Shown here: one piece after another, positions 49,824 to 58,505 of the stretch
Position numbering within the stretch: the stretch's first letter is position 1
Layout of the letters: every line of letters begins with the position of its first letter
Assembly: GCF_001424645.1 (NCBI RefSeq)
Contig: NZ_LMQR01000001.1
Span: 1,856,149-1,920,148 of the forward strand
From: Frigoribacterium sp. Leaf415
GTDB taxonomy: Bacteria; Actinomycetota; Actinomycetes; Actinomycetales; Microbacteriaceae
DNA length: 64,000 nucleotides
Direction of reading: 5' to 3'
Position numbers and translations under genes: made by a program
The notes under the pieces: model-generated
The model's database searches: none
Told to the model about the DNA's origin: nothing
What the model saw: the letters and a program-made list of their open reading frames with translations, nothing else

Positions 49824-50951
49824 CTAGTAGAAGACGCTCGTGCCGAACGAGGTGAACGCGCCCCGCAGCATCTCGAACGAGTCGTCGCCCGTGGACACGT
49901 GCACGCTCAGCCGCACGGTCGTGTCGCGTACGGTCGCCGTGACCCCGTGGTTGATCAGTGCGGCCGTCAACGTCGTCATCTGGTCGAGGGCGGGTTCGAG
50001 CACGACGATGCCGGCGCGCTCGGCCTCGTCGCGGGGTGAGACAACCGGCACGGCGAACTCGTCGGCGAGGTCGATCACCCGGGTGGCCCGCTCGGCCACG
50101 GCTCGCGAGACGGCGGCGACGCCCACGTCCGCGAGGTCCTCGAGGGCCGTGGCGAACCGTGCCTGGGCGATGGGGTCGGGATGCGTCAGCTGGAATGCCG
50201 CGACACCCGGACGGGTCGGCTGCCGTTCGTGGTACGAGCCGCCGAGGGGCAGGTCGCTGCCGGCGACACCGCTGAACACCGGGGTCAGGGCCGAGAGTGC
50301 TCGATCGCTCAAGGCAAGGAAGCCCGTCCCCCATCCGGCCCGGACCCACTTCTGGCCGCCCGACGCGACGACGTCGGCCACGGCGTAGGGCGCGTCGACC
50401 ACGCCGAACCCCTGGATCGCGTCGACGATCAGCAACCGGTCGCCGATCACCTGACGGATGCCCTCGAGATCCACGAGGTACCCCGTGCGGTAGTCCACCA
50501 GGCTGACGGCGACGGCGGTGACCGAGTCGGTGAGGTGGCGCTGCACCACGGCCGGCGTCACGACGTCGTGGTCGAGATCCATCCAGACCGGCTCGAGCAC
50601 GCGCAGCGCCTCCGCCGAACGGGTCGCCGCGATGGGCATGCTCGGGTAGTCCCGGGGCGACATCAGCACCTGCCCGGTCAGACCGAAAAGCGTGTGCGTG
50701 AGTCCCGCGCTCGTGTTCGGTTGGAAGACGACGTGGTCGGGGGCGAAGCCGACGAGTGACGAGATCGCCCGTCCGACGCGCCCTGCCTGCTCGGTCAGGG
50801 CGATCTCGGAGCCGAAGCGGGCCCGGGCCTGCACCTCGACCAACGAGCGCTGCTCGTCGGCGACGGAGCTCGAGATGGGTCCCCACTTCGCGAAGTCGAA
50901 GTATCCGGGTTCGTCGGTGAACCCCGAGGCGAGGTCGTCGATGGTCTTCAC
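49824..50951 (-). CDS. Class V aminotransferase-fold PLP enzyme
   Basis: A 375-residue PLP enzyme of the SufS/kynureninase-like fold. PLP lysine in VVASGGQKWVRAGWGTGFL (about residue 200); LLIVDAIQGFGVVDAPYAVADV holds the cofactor Asp and Gln. N-terminal GYFDFAKWGPISSSV and FQPNTSAGLTHTLFGLTG complete the pattern. Reaction unknown: desulfurase or transaminase in the family; no cysteine-loop typical of SufS is seen. Alone between repeat regions. Confidence 0.85.
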   Translation of the reverse strand: MKTIDDLASGFTDEPGYFDFAKWGPISSSVADEQRSLVEVQARARFGSEIALTEQAGRVGRAISSLVGFAPDHVVFQPNTSAGLTHTLFGLTGQVLMSPRDYPSMPIAATRSAEALRVLEPVWMDLDHDVVTPAVVQRHLTDSVTAVAVSLVDYRTGYLVDLEGIRQVIGDRLLIVDAIQGFGVVDAPYAVADVVASGGQKWVRAGWGTGFLALSDRALSALTPVFSGVAGSDLPLGGSYHERQPTRPGVAAFQLTHPDPIAQARFATALEDLADVGVAAVSRAVAERATRVIDLADEFAVPVVSPRDEAERAGIVVLEPALDQMTTLTAALINHGVTATVRDTTVRLSVHVSTGDDSFEMLRGAFTSFGTSVFY

Positions 50952-51063
50952 GGTGTTCTCCTAGGCGGGGGTGACTGGTCCACCGTAGTGCCGTCCGTGG
51001 TCCGCCGACCCTCGCCTCCTCGTCCCGTCGTCGACGCAGGCGCGTGCGCGGCCGTCGCGCGGG

Positions 51064-51466
51064 CCGCCGGCAACTCGGGAGAACGGCACACCCACGCCCC
51101 CTCAGGAGGCGCGGCGCAACCCAACTCCGGAGTTGCCGACACCAGCCCACCCCCGCCCAACTCACGCCGGCGCCTTCGCTGGCGCCCGCGCTCGCGCTCG
51201 GCGATCAGGCCGCCGGCAACTCAGGAGAACGGCACACCCGAACCCCACCAGGAGGCGCGGCGCAGCTTAACTCCGGAGTTGCCGACACCAGCCCACCCCG
51301 CCCAACTCACGCCGGACCGAGCAGGCCGCGGCGCCCGAAGGTGTAGAGCAGCGCCGGCGCCGGCGCCCGCGCCCGGCGATCGGGCCGCCGGCAACTCAGG
51401 AGAACAGCACACCCACGCCCCCTCAGGAGGCGCGGCGCAGCCGAACTCCGGAGTCGCCGACACCAG
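51064..51466. repeat. Three family B elements in an intergenic array
   Basis: Near-identical 83-bp copies at 51064-51146, 51210-51292 and 51385-51466. Each has inverted ends (CGGCAACTCAGGAG and CTCCGGAGTTGCCG) with a family A motif (CAGGAGGCGCGGCGCA) in the centre. Spacers between copies are 63 and 92 bases and share some sequence (CCCACCCCGCCCAACTCACGCCGG). Nothing else in 50952-51497; too irregular and palindromic for CRISPR. Confidence 0.9.
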
Positions 51467-51497
51467 CGCGGTCTCCGAGCCGGCAGACGCGCCCGCG

Positions 51498-52286
51498 TCA
51501 GCTGCCGTAGCGGCGGTGCCGGAGGGCGAAGTCGCGCACGGCCCGGAGGAAGTCGACCTCGCGCAGGTCGGGGTAGAAGGCCTCGACGAAGTAGAACTCG
51601 CTGTGGGCGCTCTGCCACAGCATGAAGTCGCTCAACCGTTGTTCGCCCGACGTGCGGATGACGAGGTCGGGGTCGGGTTGGCCGCCGGTGTAGAGGTGGT
51701 CGGCGATGAGCTCGGGGGTGAGCACCTCGGCCAGGGCGTCGAGCGTGCCGCCCGCCGCGTCGTGCGCCCGCACGATGCTGCGCATGGCGTCGGCGATCTC
51801 GCGGCGCCCGCCGTAGCCGACGGCGAGGTTCACGTGGAGCCCCGTCTTGTCGGCCGTCCGGGCCTGGGCCTCGCGGAGGGCCGAGCAGAGCGCCGGCGGC
51901 AGGTCGTCCGTCGCGCCGACGTGCTGCACGCGCCAGTCCCGCTGACGCGAGAGCTCGTCGGCGACGTCGCCGATGATGCCGAAGAGCTCGGTCAACTCGT
52001 CGGACTGGCGGTTGCCGAGGTTGTCGGCGGAGAGCAGGTACAGCGTGACCACCTTGATGCCGAGGTCGTCGCACCAGGTGAGGAACTCGCTGATCTTCGC
52101 CGCACCCGCGCGGTGCCCGTGGGCGGCGGTCTCGAGCATGCGCTGCTTGGCCCAGCGCCGGTTGCCGTCGACGATCATGGCGACGTGGTGCGGCAACTCT
52201 TGACCGTCGAGGCTGCGGCGGATGCGGTTCTGGTAGAGGCCGTACAGGACTCCCCTGGCGAGGGGAGAAGGACGGCGCTTTTTCAC
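51498..52286 (-). CDS. Isoprenyl (polyprenyl diphosphate) transferase, UppS type
   Basis: A 262-residue cis-prenyltransferase. GTG start at 52286 followed by KKRRPSPLARGVLYGLYQNRI; family signatures HHVAMIVDGNRRWAKQR (catalytic Asp), GHRAGAAKI, LYLLSADNL, NLAVGYGGRREI and PDLVIRTSGEQRLSDFMLWQSAHSEFYF. It adds cis-isoprene units to make the lipid carrier for wall polymers. Which chain length (Z-FPP or decaprenyl) cannot be told from sequence. Confidence 0.93.
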   Translation of the reverse strand: MKKRRPSPLARGVLYGLYQNRIRRSLDGQELPHHVAMIVDGNRRWAKQRMLETAAHGHRAGAAKISEFLTWCDDLGIKVVTLYLLSADNLGNRQSDELTELFGIIGDVADELSRQRDWRVQHVGATDDLPPALCSALREAQARTADKTGLHVNLAVGYGGRREIADAMRSIVRAHDAAGGTLDALAEVLTPELIADHLYTGGQPDPDLVIRTSGEQRLSDFMLWQSAHSEFYFVEAFYPDLREVDFLRAVRDFALRHRRYGS

Positions 52287-52371
52287 AGGGCTACGGTAGC
52301 CCACGGCGGGCCCTCCACAGAGCAAACGATTCTCAGCCCGCCTTCTCGGACGCTCCCCTAGGCTCGGCCCC

Positions 52372-53139
52372 ATGAGCAGCCACACCGACGGAGATCGCGC
52401 GGGCCTCCAGGCCGACGAGGTCGACCGGGCCGACCGATCCGACGGGGCCGACATCCCGAACCTGCCGTTGCTCGACGACGCCCTCGACTACCCCGGCATC
52501 GAGCGCAAACCGAGTTGGCGCGGCTGGATCCATGCGGCCACCTTCCCGGTCGCGATCGCGACCGGAGTGGTGCTCGTGGTCCTCGCGCAGGGTGTGGCGG
52601 CGACCTGGGCCTGCGCCGTCTTCATGACGACGTCGCTCCTGCTCTTCGGCATCTCGGCGACGTACCACCGCTTCCCATGGAGCCCGAACGCGAAACGTTT
52701 CCTCAAGCGCCTGGACCACGCTAACATCTTCCTGTTGATCGCCGGCACGTACACGCCCATCGCCGTCATCGCCCTGCCGCCGTCGAAGGGCGTCACCCTG
52801 CTCGTGCTCGTCTGGACGGGCGCCGTGCTCGGCATCCTCTTCCGGGTGTTCTTCCTCAACGCGCCGCGGTGGTTGTACGTGCCGCTCTACGTCCTGCTGG
52901 GCGTCGGCGCGTTGGGCTTCATCGTCGACCTGCTCGACGCGAACGTCGCGATGATGGTGCTCGTGCTGGTCGGCGGCGCCCTCTACATCGCGGGCGCCGT
53001 GTTCTACGGAATCAAGAGGCCGAACCCCGTACCGGGGCACTTCGGATTCCACGAGCTGTTCCACACCATGACGGTGCTGGCGTACCTCTGCCACTGGACG
53101 GGCATCCTGCTCGTGGCCCTGGACCCACCGACCTTCTAG
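52372..53139 (+). CDS. Hemolysin III family membrane protein
   Basis: A 255-residue PAQR-type protein with seven spans. Signature motifs: FGISATYHRFPWSPNAKRFLKRLDHANIFLLIAGTYTPI (S-x-x-x-H and D-H), YIAGAVFYGIKRPNPVPGHFGFHELFHTMTVLAYLCHW (H-x-x-x-H). These zinc-binding residues mark the PAQR hydrolase-like superfamily. The first 60 residues are acidic and cytoplasmic. Pore activity is not implied by sequence. Confidence 0.92.
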   Translation: MSSHTDGDRAGLQADEVDRADRSDGADIPNLPLLDDALDYPGIERKPSWRGWIHAATFPVAIATGVVLVVLAQGVAATWACAVFMTTSLLLFGISATYHRFPWSPNAKRFLKRLDHANIFLLIAGTYTPIAVIALPPSKGVTLLVLVWTGAVLGILFRVFFLNAPRWLYVPLYVLLGVGALGFIVDLLDANVAMMVLVLVGGALYIAGAVFYGIKRPNPVPGHFGFHELFHTMTVLAYLCHWTGILLVALDPPTF

Positions 53140-53158
53140 GGCGAGGTCACCCGAGCCG

Positions 53159-53221
53159 AGGAGGCGCGGGTCGCCGCCCCGGCACCGGTCGCGTCGGTCA
53201 CGAGTCGCCCTCGCGCCTCCT
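53159..53221. repeat. Inverted pair of family A motifs between convergent genes
   Basis: Arms 53159-53168 (AGGAGGCGCG) and 53212-53221 are perfect complements, 43 bases apart. The right arm is inside the 3' end of the minus-strand gene and encodes its last residues (RRREGDS). Confidence 0.7.
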
Positions 53222-53572
53222 GCGGTCGCCGTCGTCGTCGAGGTCGCCCTCGACCGGGCGGGCGCGCCGGTCGGCGTCTCCGGGCAGTTCTTCGTCGTCG
53301 AGCGCCGCAGCCGCCAGGGTCGCCTCGTCGCGCTCGGCCTGGATGCGCTCACGCACCTCGCCGCGGTAGCGGGTACGGCGGACCCGCCGGGTCATGTCGA
53401 CGACGATCAGCACCGTCGCGATCGCGACGAACGCGATGGCGACGAAACCCCAGACGCCGGGCGTGACCGCCTCGTCGGGGATGGTCGACGGCGGCAGGGT
53501 CGGGTCGGGCGTCTGCGGCTGGGCGAGCAGACGGGTCGTGACCGTGAGCACCGAGTCGGAGAGCGCGCTCAT
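53198..53572 (-). CDS. Small single-span membrane protein coupled to mca
   Basis: A 124-residue protein: 35 residues before a membrane span (GVWGFVAIAFVAIATVLIVV) then a charged cytoplasmic tail (TRRVRRTRYRGEVRERIQAERDEATLAAAALDDEELPGDADRR). It starts at the ATG overlapping the mca stop. Such small proteins often follow mca in Microbacteriaceae. No known domain; the tail end derives from a family A motif. Confidence 0.78.
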   Translation of the reverse strand: MSALSDSVLTVTTRLLAQPQTPDPTLPPSTIPDEAVTPGVWGFVAIAFVAIATVLIVVDMTRRVRRTRYRGEVRERIQAERDEATLAAAALDDEELPGDADRRARPVEGDLDDDGDRRRREGDS

Positions 53573-54459
53573 CGCTGCACCCCGACGAGGCCGGTCTCGG
53601 GGTCGACGACGCCCGCGAACAGGTCGTCCTCGGGCAGGTCGGACTCGACGTTCGACTCGACGAGCTGGAAGTCCTCGGTGGGCCAAGCGGCCACCTGCAG
53701 GTCGTGAGGCCAGAAGAAGAATGCGCTGTCGAGCGGCACCTGGCTGGCGTGCGACCGGAGGGCGGCGTCGCGCACGGGGAAGAAGTCGGAGACCGGCACG
53801 CGGGTCGTGGCCAGGTCGGGACGGTCGCTGAAGCGGGCCAGCATCTCGGTCAGCGACTCGATGAGGGGCGACTCGGGGTCGCTCTCGCGCAGGTGCGTGA
53901 TCATCGCCCCGATGCGCCCTGCACTGAACATGCGGTCGTAGTAGACCTTGTCGATCTGCCAGGCGTCGCCGGTGGCCGGGTAGCGCTCGGGGTCGGAGGC
54001 GTCACGGTAGGCGGCCATCGAGATCTCGTGAGTGCGGATGTGGTCGGGGTGCGGGTAGCCGCCGTTCTCGTCGTAGGTCACCAGCACCTGGGGCTTGAAC
54101 CGGCGGATGATCGCGACGAGGGGCTCGGCGCTGATCTCGAGCGGGATGGTCGAGAACGAGTTCACCGCGACCGACTCGCCCTCGGCCGGAAGCCCCGAGT
54201 CGGCGTAGCCGAGCCACAGGTGGTCGATGCCCATGGCCGCCTGGGCGGCCGCCATCTCGTGCACGCGCAGGCCCGCAATGTCTCGCTCGGCGTGAGCGCG
54301 GGCCTCGAGCTGCTCGTTGAGGATCGACCCCTGCTCGCCGCCGGTGCAGCTGACGACCAGGACGTCGACGCCGAAGCTGCGGTAGTAGGCGTAGGTCGCC
54401 GAGCCCTTGCTGGACTCGTCGTCGGGGTGGGCGTGGACCGCCAGCAGGCGCAGGGTCAA
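53569..54459 (-). CDS. mca: Mycothiol S-conjugate amidase
   Basis: A 296-residue LmbE-fold zinc amidase. The zinc motif is VHAHPDDESSKG (AHPDDE plus SSKG, the form seen in Mca rather than MshB), with HPDHIRTHEI as the second site and YDENGGYPHPDH between. It cleaves mycothiol conjugates during detoxification. The start is TTG at 54459 after GAGGAAG, as the family N-terminus LRLLAVHAHPDDE follows directly. Confidence 0.93.
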   Translation of the reverse strand: MTLRLLAVHAHPDDESSKGSATYAYYRSFGVDVLVVSCTGGEQGSILNEQLEARAHAERDIAGLRVHEMAAAQAAMGIDHLWLGYADSGLPAEGESVAVNSFSTIPLEISAEPLVAIIRRFKPQVLVTYDENGGYPHPDHIRTHEISMAAYRDASDPERYPATGDAWQIDKVYYDRMFSAGRIGAMITHLRESDPESPLIESLTEMLARFSDRPDLATTRVPVSDFFPVRDAALRSHASQVPLDSAFFFWPHDLQVAAWPTEDFQLVESNVESDLPEDDLFAGVVDPETGLVGVQR

Positions 54460-54528
54460 TTCTTCCTCGCAATGTGTGCCGGGCAGACGTTGCTACCCTG
54501 GGGACAGCTTAATCGGACGGAGATCCGC

Positions 54529-54951
54529 GTGACGTCCACGCCCCGTGTCACCTCACCCTCGTCGCGCCTCGACGCCCGGTACGGGCGTTCCCCGCGGGGT
54601 CGACGGCGCCGCCTGGTCGTGGGGCTCTCGGTGGCCGTCGCCTTCGTCGTCGTCTTCGCGGCCTGGGTCGTCTTCGCCGCGTTCGACGGCACCTCGTCCC
54701 AGCTCGAATCCGCCGACGTGGGTTACCAGGTGACCTCCGACCGCGCCGTCGAGGTGCAGTACACCGTCACCGCGGACACGGGCGAGGCGGTCGACTGTGC
54801 GGTCGAGGCCCAGAACAGCGGCTTCGCGGTGGTCGGCTGGAAGATCGTGCACCTGCCCGCCTCAGAGCAACGCTCGGTGACCTACACGACCTCGCTCGCG
54901 ACCTCGGAGCGGGCGGTCACGGGCTTGATCTACCGGTGCTGGCTTCCCTAG
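54529..54951 (+). CDS. DUF4307-family membrane protein
   Basis: A 140-residue protein: basic head (LDARYGRSPRGRRRRL), one span (VVGLSVAVAFVVVFAAWVVFA), then a beta-rich outer domain (VGYQVTSDRAVEVQYTVT, DCAVEAQNSGFAVVGWKIV, LATSERAVTGLIYRCWLP) matching DUF4307. The upstream frame is a shadow of mca; the GTG at 54529 has CGGAGAT 6 bases before it. Often found between mca and greA, as here. Function unknown. Confidence 0.88.
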   Translation: MTSTPRVTSPSSRLDARYGRSPRGRRRRLVVGLSVAVAFVVVFAAWVVFAAFDGTSSQLESADVGYQVTSDRAVEVQYTVTADTGEAVDCAVEAQNSGFAVVGWKIVHLPASEQRSVTYTTSLATSERAVTGLIYRCWLP

Positions 54952-54971
54952 ACTGCTCAGAATCGCACGAC

Positions 54972-55002
54972 GAGACCGGCCACTCGGCCGGTCTCCTTTT
55001 TT
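54972..55002 (+). terminator. Intrinsic terminator with T run
   Basis: Stem GAGACCGGCC (54972-54981) and GGCCGGTCTC (54986-54995), ACTC loop, then CTTTTTT. The best classical terminator in the window, 20 bases after the DUF4307 stop. Confidence 0.93.
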
Positions 55003-55093
55003 CGGTGGGCGACCTCGCCCCGGCTCCCGGCACCGCGCCTCCTCGGCTCGATTCGCCCGACCGGGTTCGGCCGCCGCACGAAACGGAGACACC

Positions 55094-55585
55094 ATGAGCA
55101 CTGACAACGAGACCACGTGGCTCACGACGGACGCCCGCGACCGTCTGCAGGCCGAGCTCGACACCCTCAGCGGCGAGGGACGTCGTGAGATCGCGTCGCG
55201 CATCGAGGCCGCCCGCGAAGAGGGCGACCTGAAGGAGAACGGCGGCTACCACGCCGCCAAGGACGAGCAGGGAAAGATGGAGGCGCGCATCCGCACGCTG
55301 ATCAACCTGCTGAAGCACGCGACGGTCGGCGACTCGACGGCCGCCGACGGCATCGTCGGGCCGGGCACCGTCGTCACGGCGACGATCGCCGGCGACGAGA
55401 GCACGTTCCTGCTCGGCAACCGCGAGATCATCGCCGCCGGCAGCGACCTCTCGGTCTACAGCGAGACCAGCCCGCTCGGGCAGGCCATCAACGGCCTGAA
55501 GGTCGGCACGACCACCAGCTACACCGCCCCGAACGGCAAAGAGATCTCGGTGTCGATCACGCACGTCGAGACCTACCAGCCGTAG
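55094..55585 (+). CDS. greA: Transcription elongation factor GreA
   Basis: A 163-residue GreA. N-terminal coiled coil with the catalytic tip EEGDLKENGGYHAAKDEQGKMEARI (acidic pair D-x-x-E-N), then the FKBP-like domain (GPGTVVTATIAGDESTFLLG, ETSPLGQAINGLKVGTT, YTAPNGKEISVSI). It rescues backtracked RNA polymerase. Family A motif in the leader at 55035. Confidence 0.96.
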   Translation: MSTDNETTWLTTDARDRLQAELDTLSGEGRREIASRIEAAREEGDLKENGGYHAAKDEQGKMEARIRTLINLLKHATVGDSTAADGIVGPGTVVTATIAGDESTFLLGNREIIAAGSDLSVYSETSPLGQAINGLKVGTTTSYTAPNGKEISVSITHVETYQP

Positions 55586-55597
55586 GTCGCCCGACTC

Positions 55598-55630
55598 GAA
55601 GGCCCCCGCTCGATCGGAGCGGGGGCCTTC
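55598..55630 (+). terminator. Terminator of greA
   Basis: Perfect 14-bp stem (55598-55611 with 55617-55630, GAAGGCCCCCGCTC and complement) around a 5-base loop, 12 bases after the stop. Confidence 0.88.
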
Positions 55631-55669
55631 GTCGTCCCGGGGCCCGTGGCGACGACTGCCGTCGCGGAT

Positions 55670-55745
55670 GTCGGCAACTCCGGAGGACGACGTGCAGAAC
55701 GGCCGTCGTCCTCCGGCCGGTCGTCGTTCTCCTGAGTTGCCGACA
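55670..55745. repeat. Family B element
   Basis: 76-bp element with the most complete inverted ends: TGTCGGCAACTCCGGAGGAC at left and GTTCTCCTGAGTTGCCGACA at right, about 20 of 23 positions paired. Lies between convergent greA and the threonine ammonia-lyase gene. Confidence 0.88.
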
Positions 55746-55758
55746 GGGACACAGGCCC

Positions 55759-55950
55759 GTAGGAGGCGCGGCGCGGGTCAGGAGGCGCGGGCCGGGTCAG
55801 GGGGTGCTGGCTCGCAGGAGGCGCGGGTCGCGTAAGGAGGCGCAGGCCGCGTCAGGAGGCTCGGATCACTTCAGGGGCGCGGGCACACAGGAGACGCGGC
55901 GCGGGTCGAGAGCGCGGGTCGCGGGCCCGCAGGAGGCGCGGGCCGCGTCT
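55759..55950. repeat. Tandem array of family A motifs
   Basis: About ten degenerate units of 18-22 bp with consensus CAGGAGGCGCGGGYCGCGT run without break from 55759 to 55950, close to the stop of the minus-strand gene at 55963. This is the only place where the otherwise scattered motif forms an array. No coding potential. Confidence 0.88.
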
Positions 55951-55962
55951 CGCCGAGGCGGC

Positions 55963-57201
55963 TCAGAAGTCGACGTTGGGCTCGTACCCGGCGTCGCGAA
56001 GCCGCTGCAGCACCTCCTCGACGTGGTCGGGGCCGCGCGTCTCGACGCTGAGCTCCAGCTCGACCTCGCTGATCTGGAGACCGCGACCGTGGCGGGTGTG
56101 CAGCACCTCGACCACGTTGGCGTTGGCGTCGGACAGCACCTCGCTCACCCGGGTCAGCTGGCCGGGACGGTCGGGCATGCCGATGCGCAGCTTGACGTAA
56201 CGGGCGGCGGCCGCGAGGCCTCGCCCGATCACGCGCTCCATCATGAGCGGGTCGATGTTGCCGCCGCTGAGGATCACCACGGTCGTGCCGAGGTCGCGCA
56301 CCTGCTCGGTGAGGATGGCTGCGATGCCCACGGCACCCGCGGCTTCGACGACGAGCTTGGCGCGCTCGAGCAGCACGAGCATCGCCCGAGCCGTGTCGTC
56401 GTCGCTGACCGTGACGATCTCGTCGACGGTGTCGCGGATGATCTCGAAGTTGAGCACGCCGGGCTTCGCGACGGCGATGCCGTCCGCGATCGTGGGCTGG
56501 GCGTCGATGTCGGTCCGCACGCCGAGCTTCATCGAGACGGCGTAGGGGGCGGCGTTGGCCGCCTGCACGCCGATGATCCGGACGTCACGCCCGGTGAGTG
56601 CCGCGCTCTGCTTCAGGGCGCTGGCCACGCCGGCCGCCAACCCGCCCCCGCCGACGGGCACGATGACGGTGTCGACGTCGGGAACCTGCTCGAGGATCTC
56701 GAGCCCCAGCGTGCCCTGGCCGGCGACGACGTCGGCGTGGTCGAACGGCGGGATGAACACGGCGCCGGTCGTGTCGGAGAACTCTTGAGCGGCCCGGAGC
56801 GACTGCTCGACCGTGTGCCCCCGGAGGACGACGTCGGCGCCGTAGTGTCGGGTCGCCTGCAGCTTGGGCAGGGCCACGCCCACGGGCATGAAGATCGTGG
56901 CCGCGATGCCGAGCTCGCGGGCGGCCAGGGCGACACCCTGAGCGTGGTTGCCGGCCGAGGCCGCGACGACCCCGCGCGCCTTCTCGGCGTCGGTCAGCTG
57001 CGTCAGGCGGTTGTAGGCGCCTCGGATCTTGTACGACCCGGTGCGCTGCAGGTTCTCGCACTTGAGGTGCACCCGCGAACCGAGCACGTCGGCGAGGTAC
57101 TGCGAGGTCTCCATCGGGGTGACGCGGACGACCTGCGAGACGCGATCTCGCGCCTCCTCGATCTCGACGAGGGTGGGACCGGCCAGGGTGCGTTCAGACA
57201 T
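55963..57201 (-). CDS. ilvA: Threonine ammonia-lyase
   Basis: A 412-residue PLP enzyme. PLP lysine in RTGSYKIRGAYNRL; ASAGNHAQGVALAARELG; glycine-rich phosphate site VPVGGGGLAAGV; a C-terminal ACT-like regulatory domain of about 80 residues (MPDRPGQLTRVSEVLSDANANVVEVLHTR). It makes 2-oxobutyrate from threonine. With one short ACT domain it resembles the TdcB/IlvA-short type. It overlaps the permease stop by 8 bases. Confidence 0.94.
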   Translation of the reverse strand: MSERTLAGPTLVEIEEARDRVSQVVRVTPMETSQYLADVLGSRVHLKCENLQRTGSYKIRGAYNRLTQLTDAEKARGVVAASAGNHAQGVALAARELGIAATIFMPVGVALPKLQATRHYGADVVLRGHTVEQSLRAAQEFSDTTGAVFIPPFDHADVVAGQGTLGLEILEQVPDVDTVIVPVGGGGLAAGVASALKQSAALTGRDVRIIGVQAANAAPYAVSMKLGVRTDIDAQPTIADGIAVAKPGVLNFEIIRDTVDEIVTVSDDDTARAMLVLLERAKLVVEAAGAVGIAAILTEQVRDLGTTVVILSGGNIDPLMMERVIGRGLAAAARYVKLRIGMPDRPGQLTRVSEVLSDANANVVEVLHTRHGRGLQISEVELELSVETRGPDHVEEVLQRLRDAGYEPNVDF

Positions 57202-58375
57202 CGGTGAGGCCTCCGGGCTGCGTGACGTCGTTCTCGACGGGTCGTGGCTGTTGCCGCCACGTGCCCCTCGCGACGTAGGTGATCATGACGTTCAGCACGG
57301 CCACGAACGGGACCGCGAAGAGGGCGCCGGGGATTCCGGCGACCAGGGTACCGGCCGCGACGGCGAAGACGACGGCCAACGGGTGCACCTTGACGGCGCT
57401 GCCCATGACGAAGGGTTGCAGCAGGTGCCCCTCGATCTGCTGCACGAGGATGACCACGGCGAGCATGAGCAGGGCGACGACCCAGCCGTTGTAGACGAGC
57501 GCGATGACGACGGCGACCGCCCCGGTCGCGACGGCACCCACGACGGGCACGAACGAGCCGAGGAACACCGCGATCGCGATCGGCGCCACCAGGGGCAGGC
57601 CGAGGAACAACGCCCCCAGGCCGATGCCCACGGCGTCGACGAACGCGACGAAGATCTGCACCTTGACGAAGTTCGTCAGGGTGAGCCACCCGGCGCGGCC
57701 CGCCCCGTCGATCGCCGGACGCGAGACCCGGGGGAAGAGCCTGACGACCCATCGCCAGATCTCGGCACCGCCGATGAGCAGGAAGATCGTCGCGAAGAGC
57801 CCGAGCACCAGCCCCGCACCCACGTGCCCCGCGGTCGACCCCACCGAGAGCGCACCACGCACGAGCGGCTGGCTGTCTTGTTGGATGGCCGCGACGGCGT
57901 CGGACACGTACCCGTTGATCTGGGCTTCGGTGAGGTGCAAGGGCGAGGTGAGCAGGAAGTCCTTGAAGTCGCCGTACGAGGCGATCGACCGATCACGCAA
58001 CGAGGGCCAGCCGTCGACGATCTGGAGCACGACGAGCAGCAGGAGGCCGGAGACCGAGACGAAGAACCCCACCAGGACCGACACGACCGCCAGCCACTTG
58101 GGCCAGCCGTGCCGCTGCAACCACCCCGACAGCGGAACGAGCAGGGCGGAGATCAGCAGGGCCACCAGGAAGGGGATGACGATGACCCGCAGCTGGGTGA
58201 CCAGCCAGACGAGGACGCCGGCCACCGCCACGAGCAGAAGGATGCGCCACGACCACGCCCCGGCGATGACCATGCCCCGGGGCACGGACGGATCGGCGAC
58301 GGTGCCGGCCGTGCTTCCGCTCACCGCGTCGCCCTGCGTCTCGTCGCCGCGCGTGGGGCGGTTCCGCCAGATCAT
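57194..58375 (-). CDS. AI-2E family transporter
   Basis: A 393-residue protein of the AI-2 exporter (AI-2E/UPF0118) family: about eight hydrophobic spans including LRVIVIPFLVALLISALLVPLSGWLQRHGWPKWLAVVSVLV, the periplasmic-side helix region (ASYGDFKDFLLTSPLHL) and the signature GLPLVAPIAIAVFLGSFVPVVGAVATG, then QQIEGHLLQPFVMGSAVKVHPLAVV. Some relatives export small solutes or Na+; function here is unknown. Confidence 0.92.
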   Translation of the reverse strand: MIWRNRPTRGDETQGDAVSGSTAGTVADPSVPRGMVIAGAWSWRILLLVAVAGVLVWLVTQLRVIVIPFLVALLISALLVPLSGWLQRHGWPKWLAVVSVLVGFFVSVSGLLLLVVLQIVDGWPSLRDRSIASYGDFKDFLLTSPLHLTEAQINGYVSDAVAAIQQDSQPLVRGALSVGSTAGHVGAGLVLGLFATIFLLIGGAEIWRWVVRLFPRVSRPAIDGAGRAGWLTLTNFVKVQIFVAFVDAVGIGLGALFLGLPLVAPIAIAVFLGSFVPVVGAVATGAVAVVIALVYNGWVVALLMLAVVILVQQIEGHLLQPFVMGSAVKVHPLAVVFAVAAGTLVAGIPGALFAVPFVAVLNVMITYVARGTWRQQPRPVENDVTQPGGLTDV

Positions 58376-58505
58376 CGCGTCAGTTTATGGCCCTGCGAGG
58401 CCGGTCATCTACCCGTCCACATGCCGGTGAGAGCATGTGTCCTCGGGGACGAGACGACACGAGGAGGCGCGGCGCCTGTCGGTGGCCGTCGCTACAGTCG
58501 TCCGC

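Noticed and set aside
51064-51466. CRISPR array
   Set aside because: Repeats are 83 bp, strongly palindromic, only three, with unequal and partly similar spacers and no cas genes.
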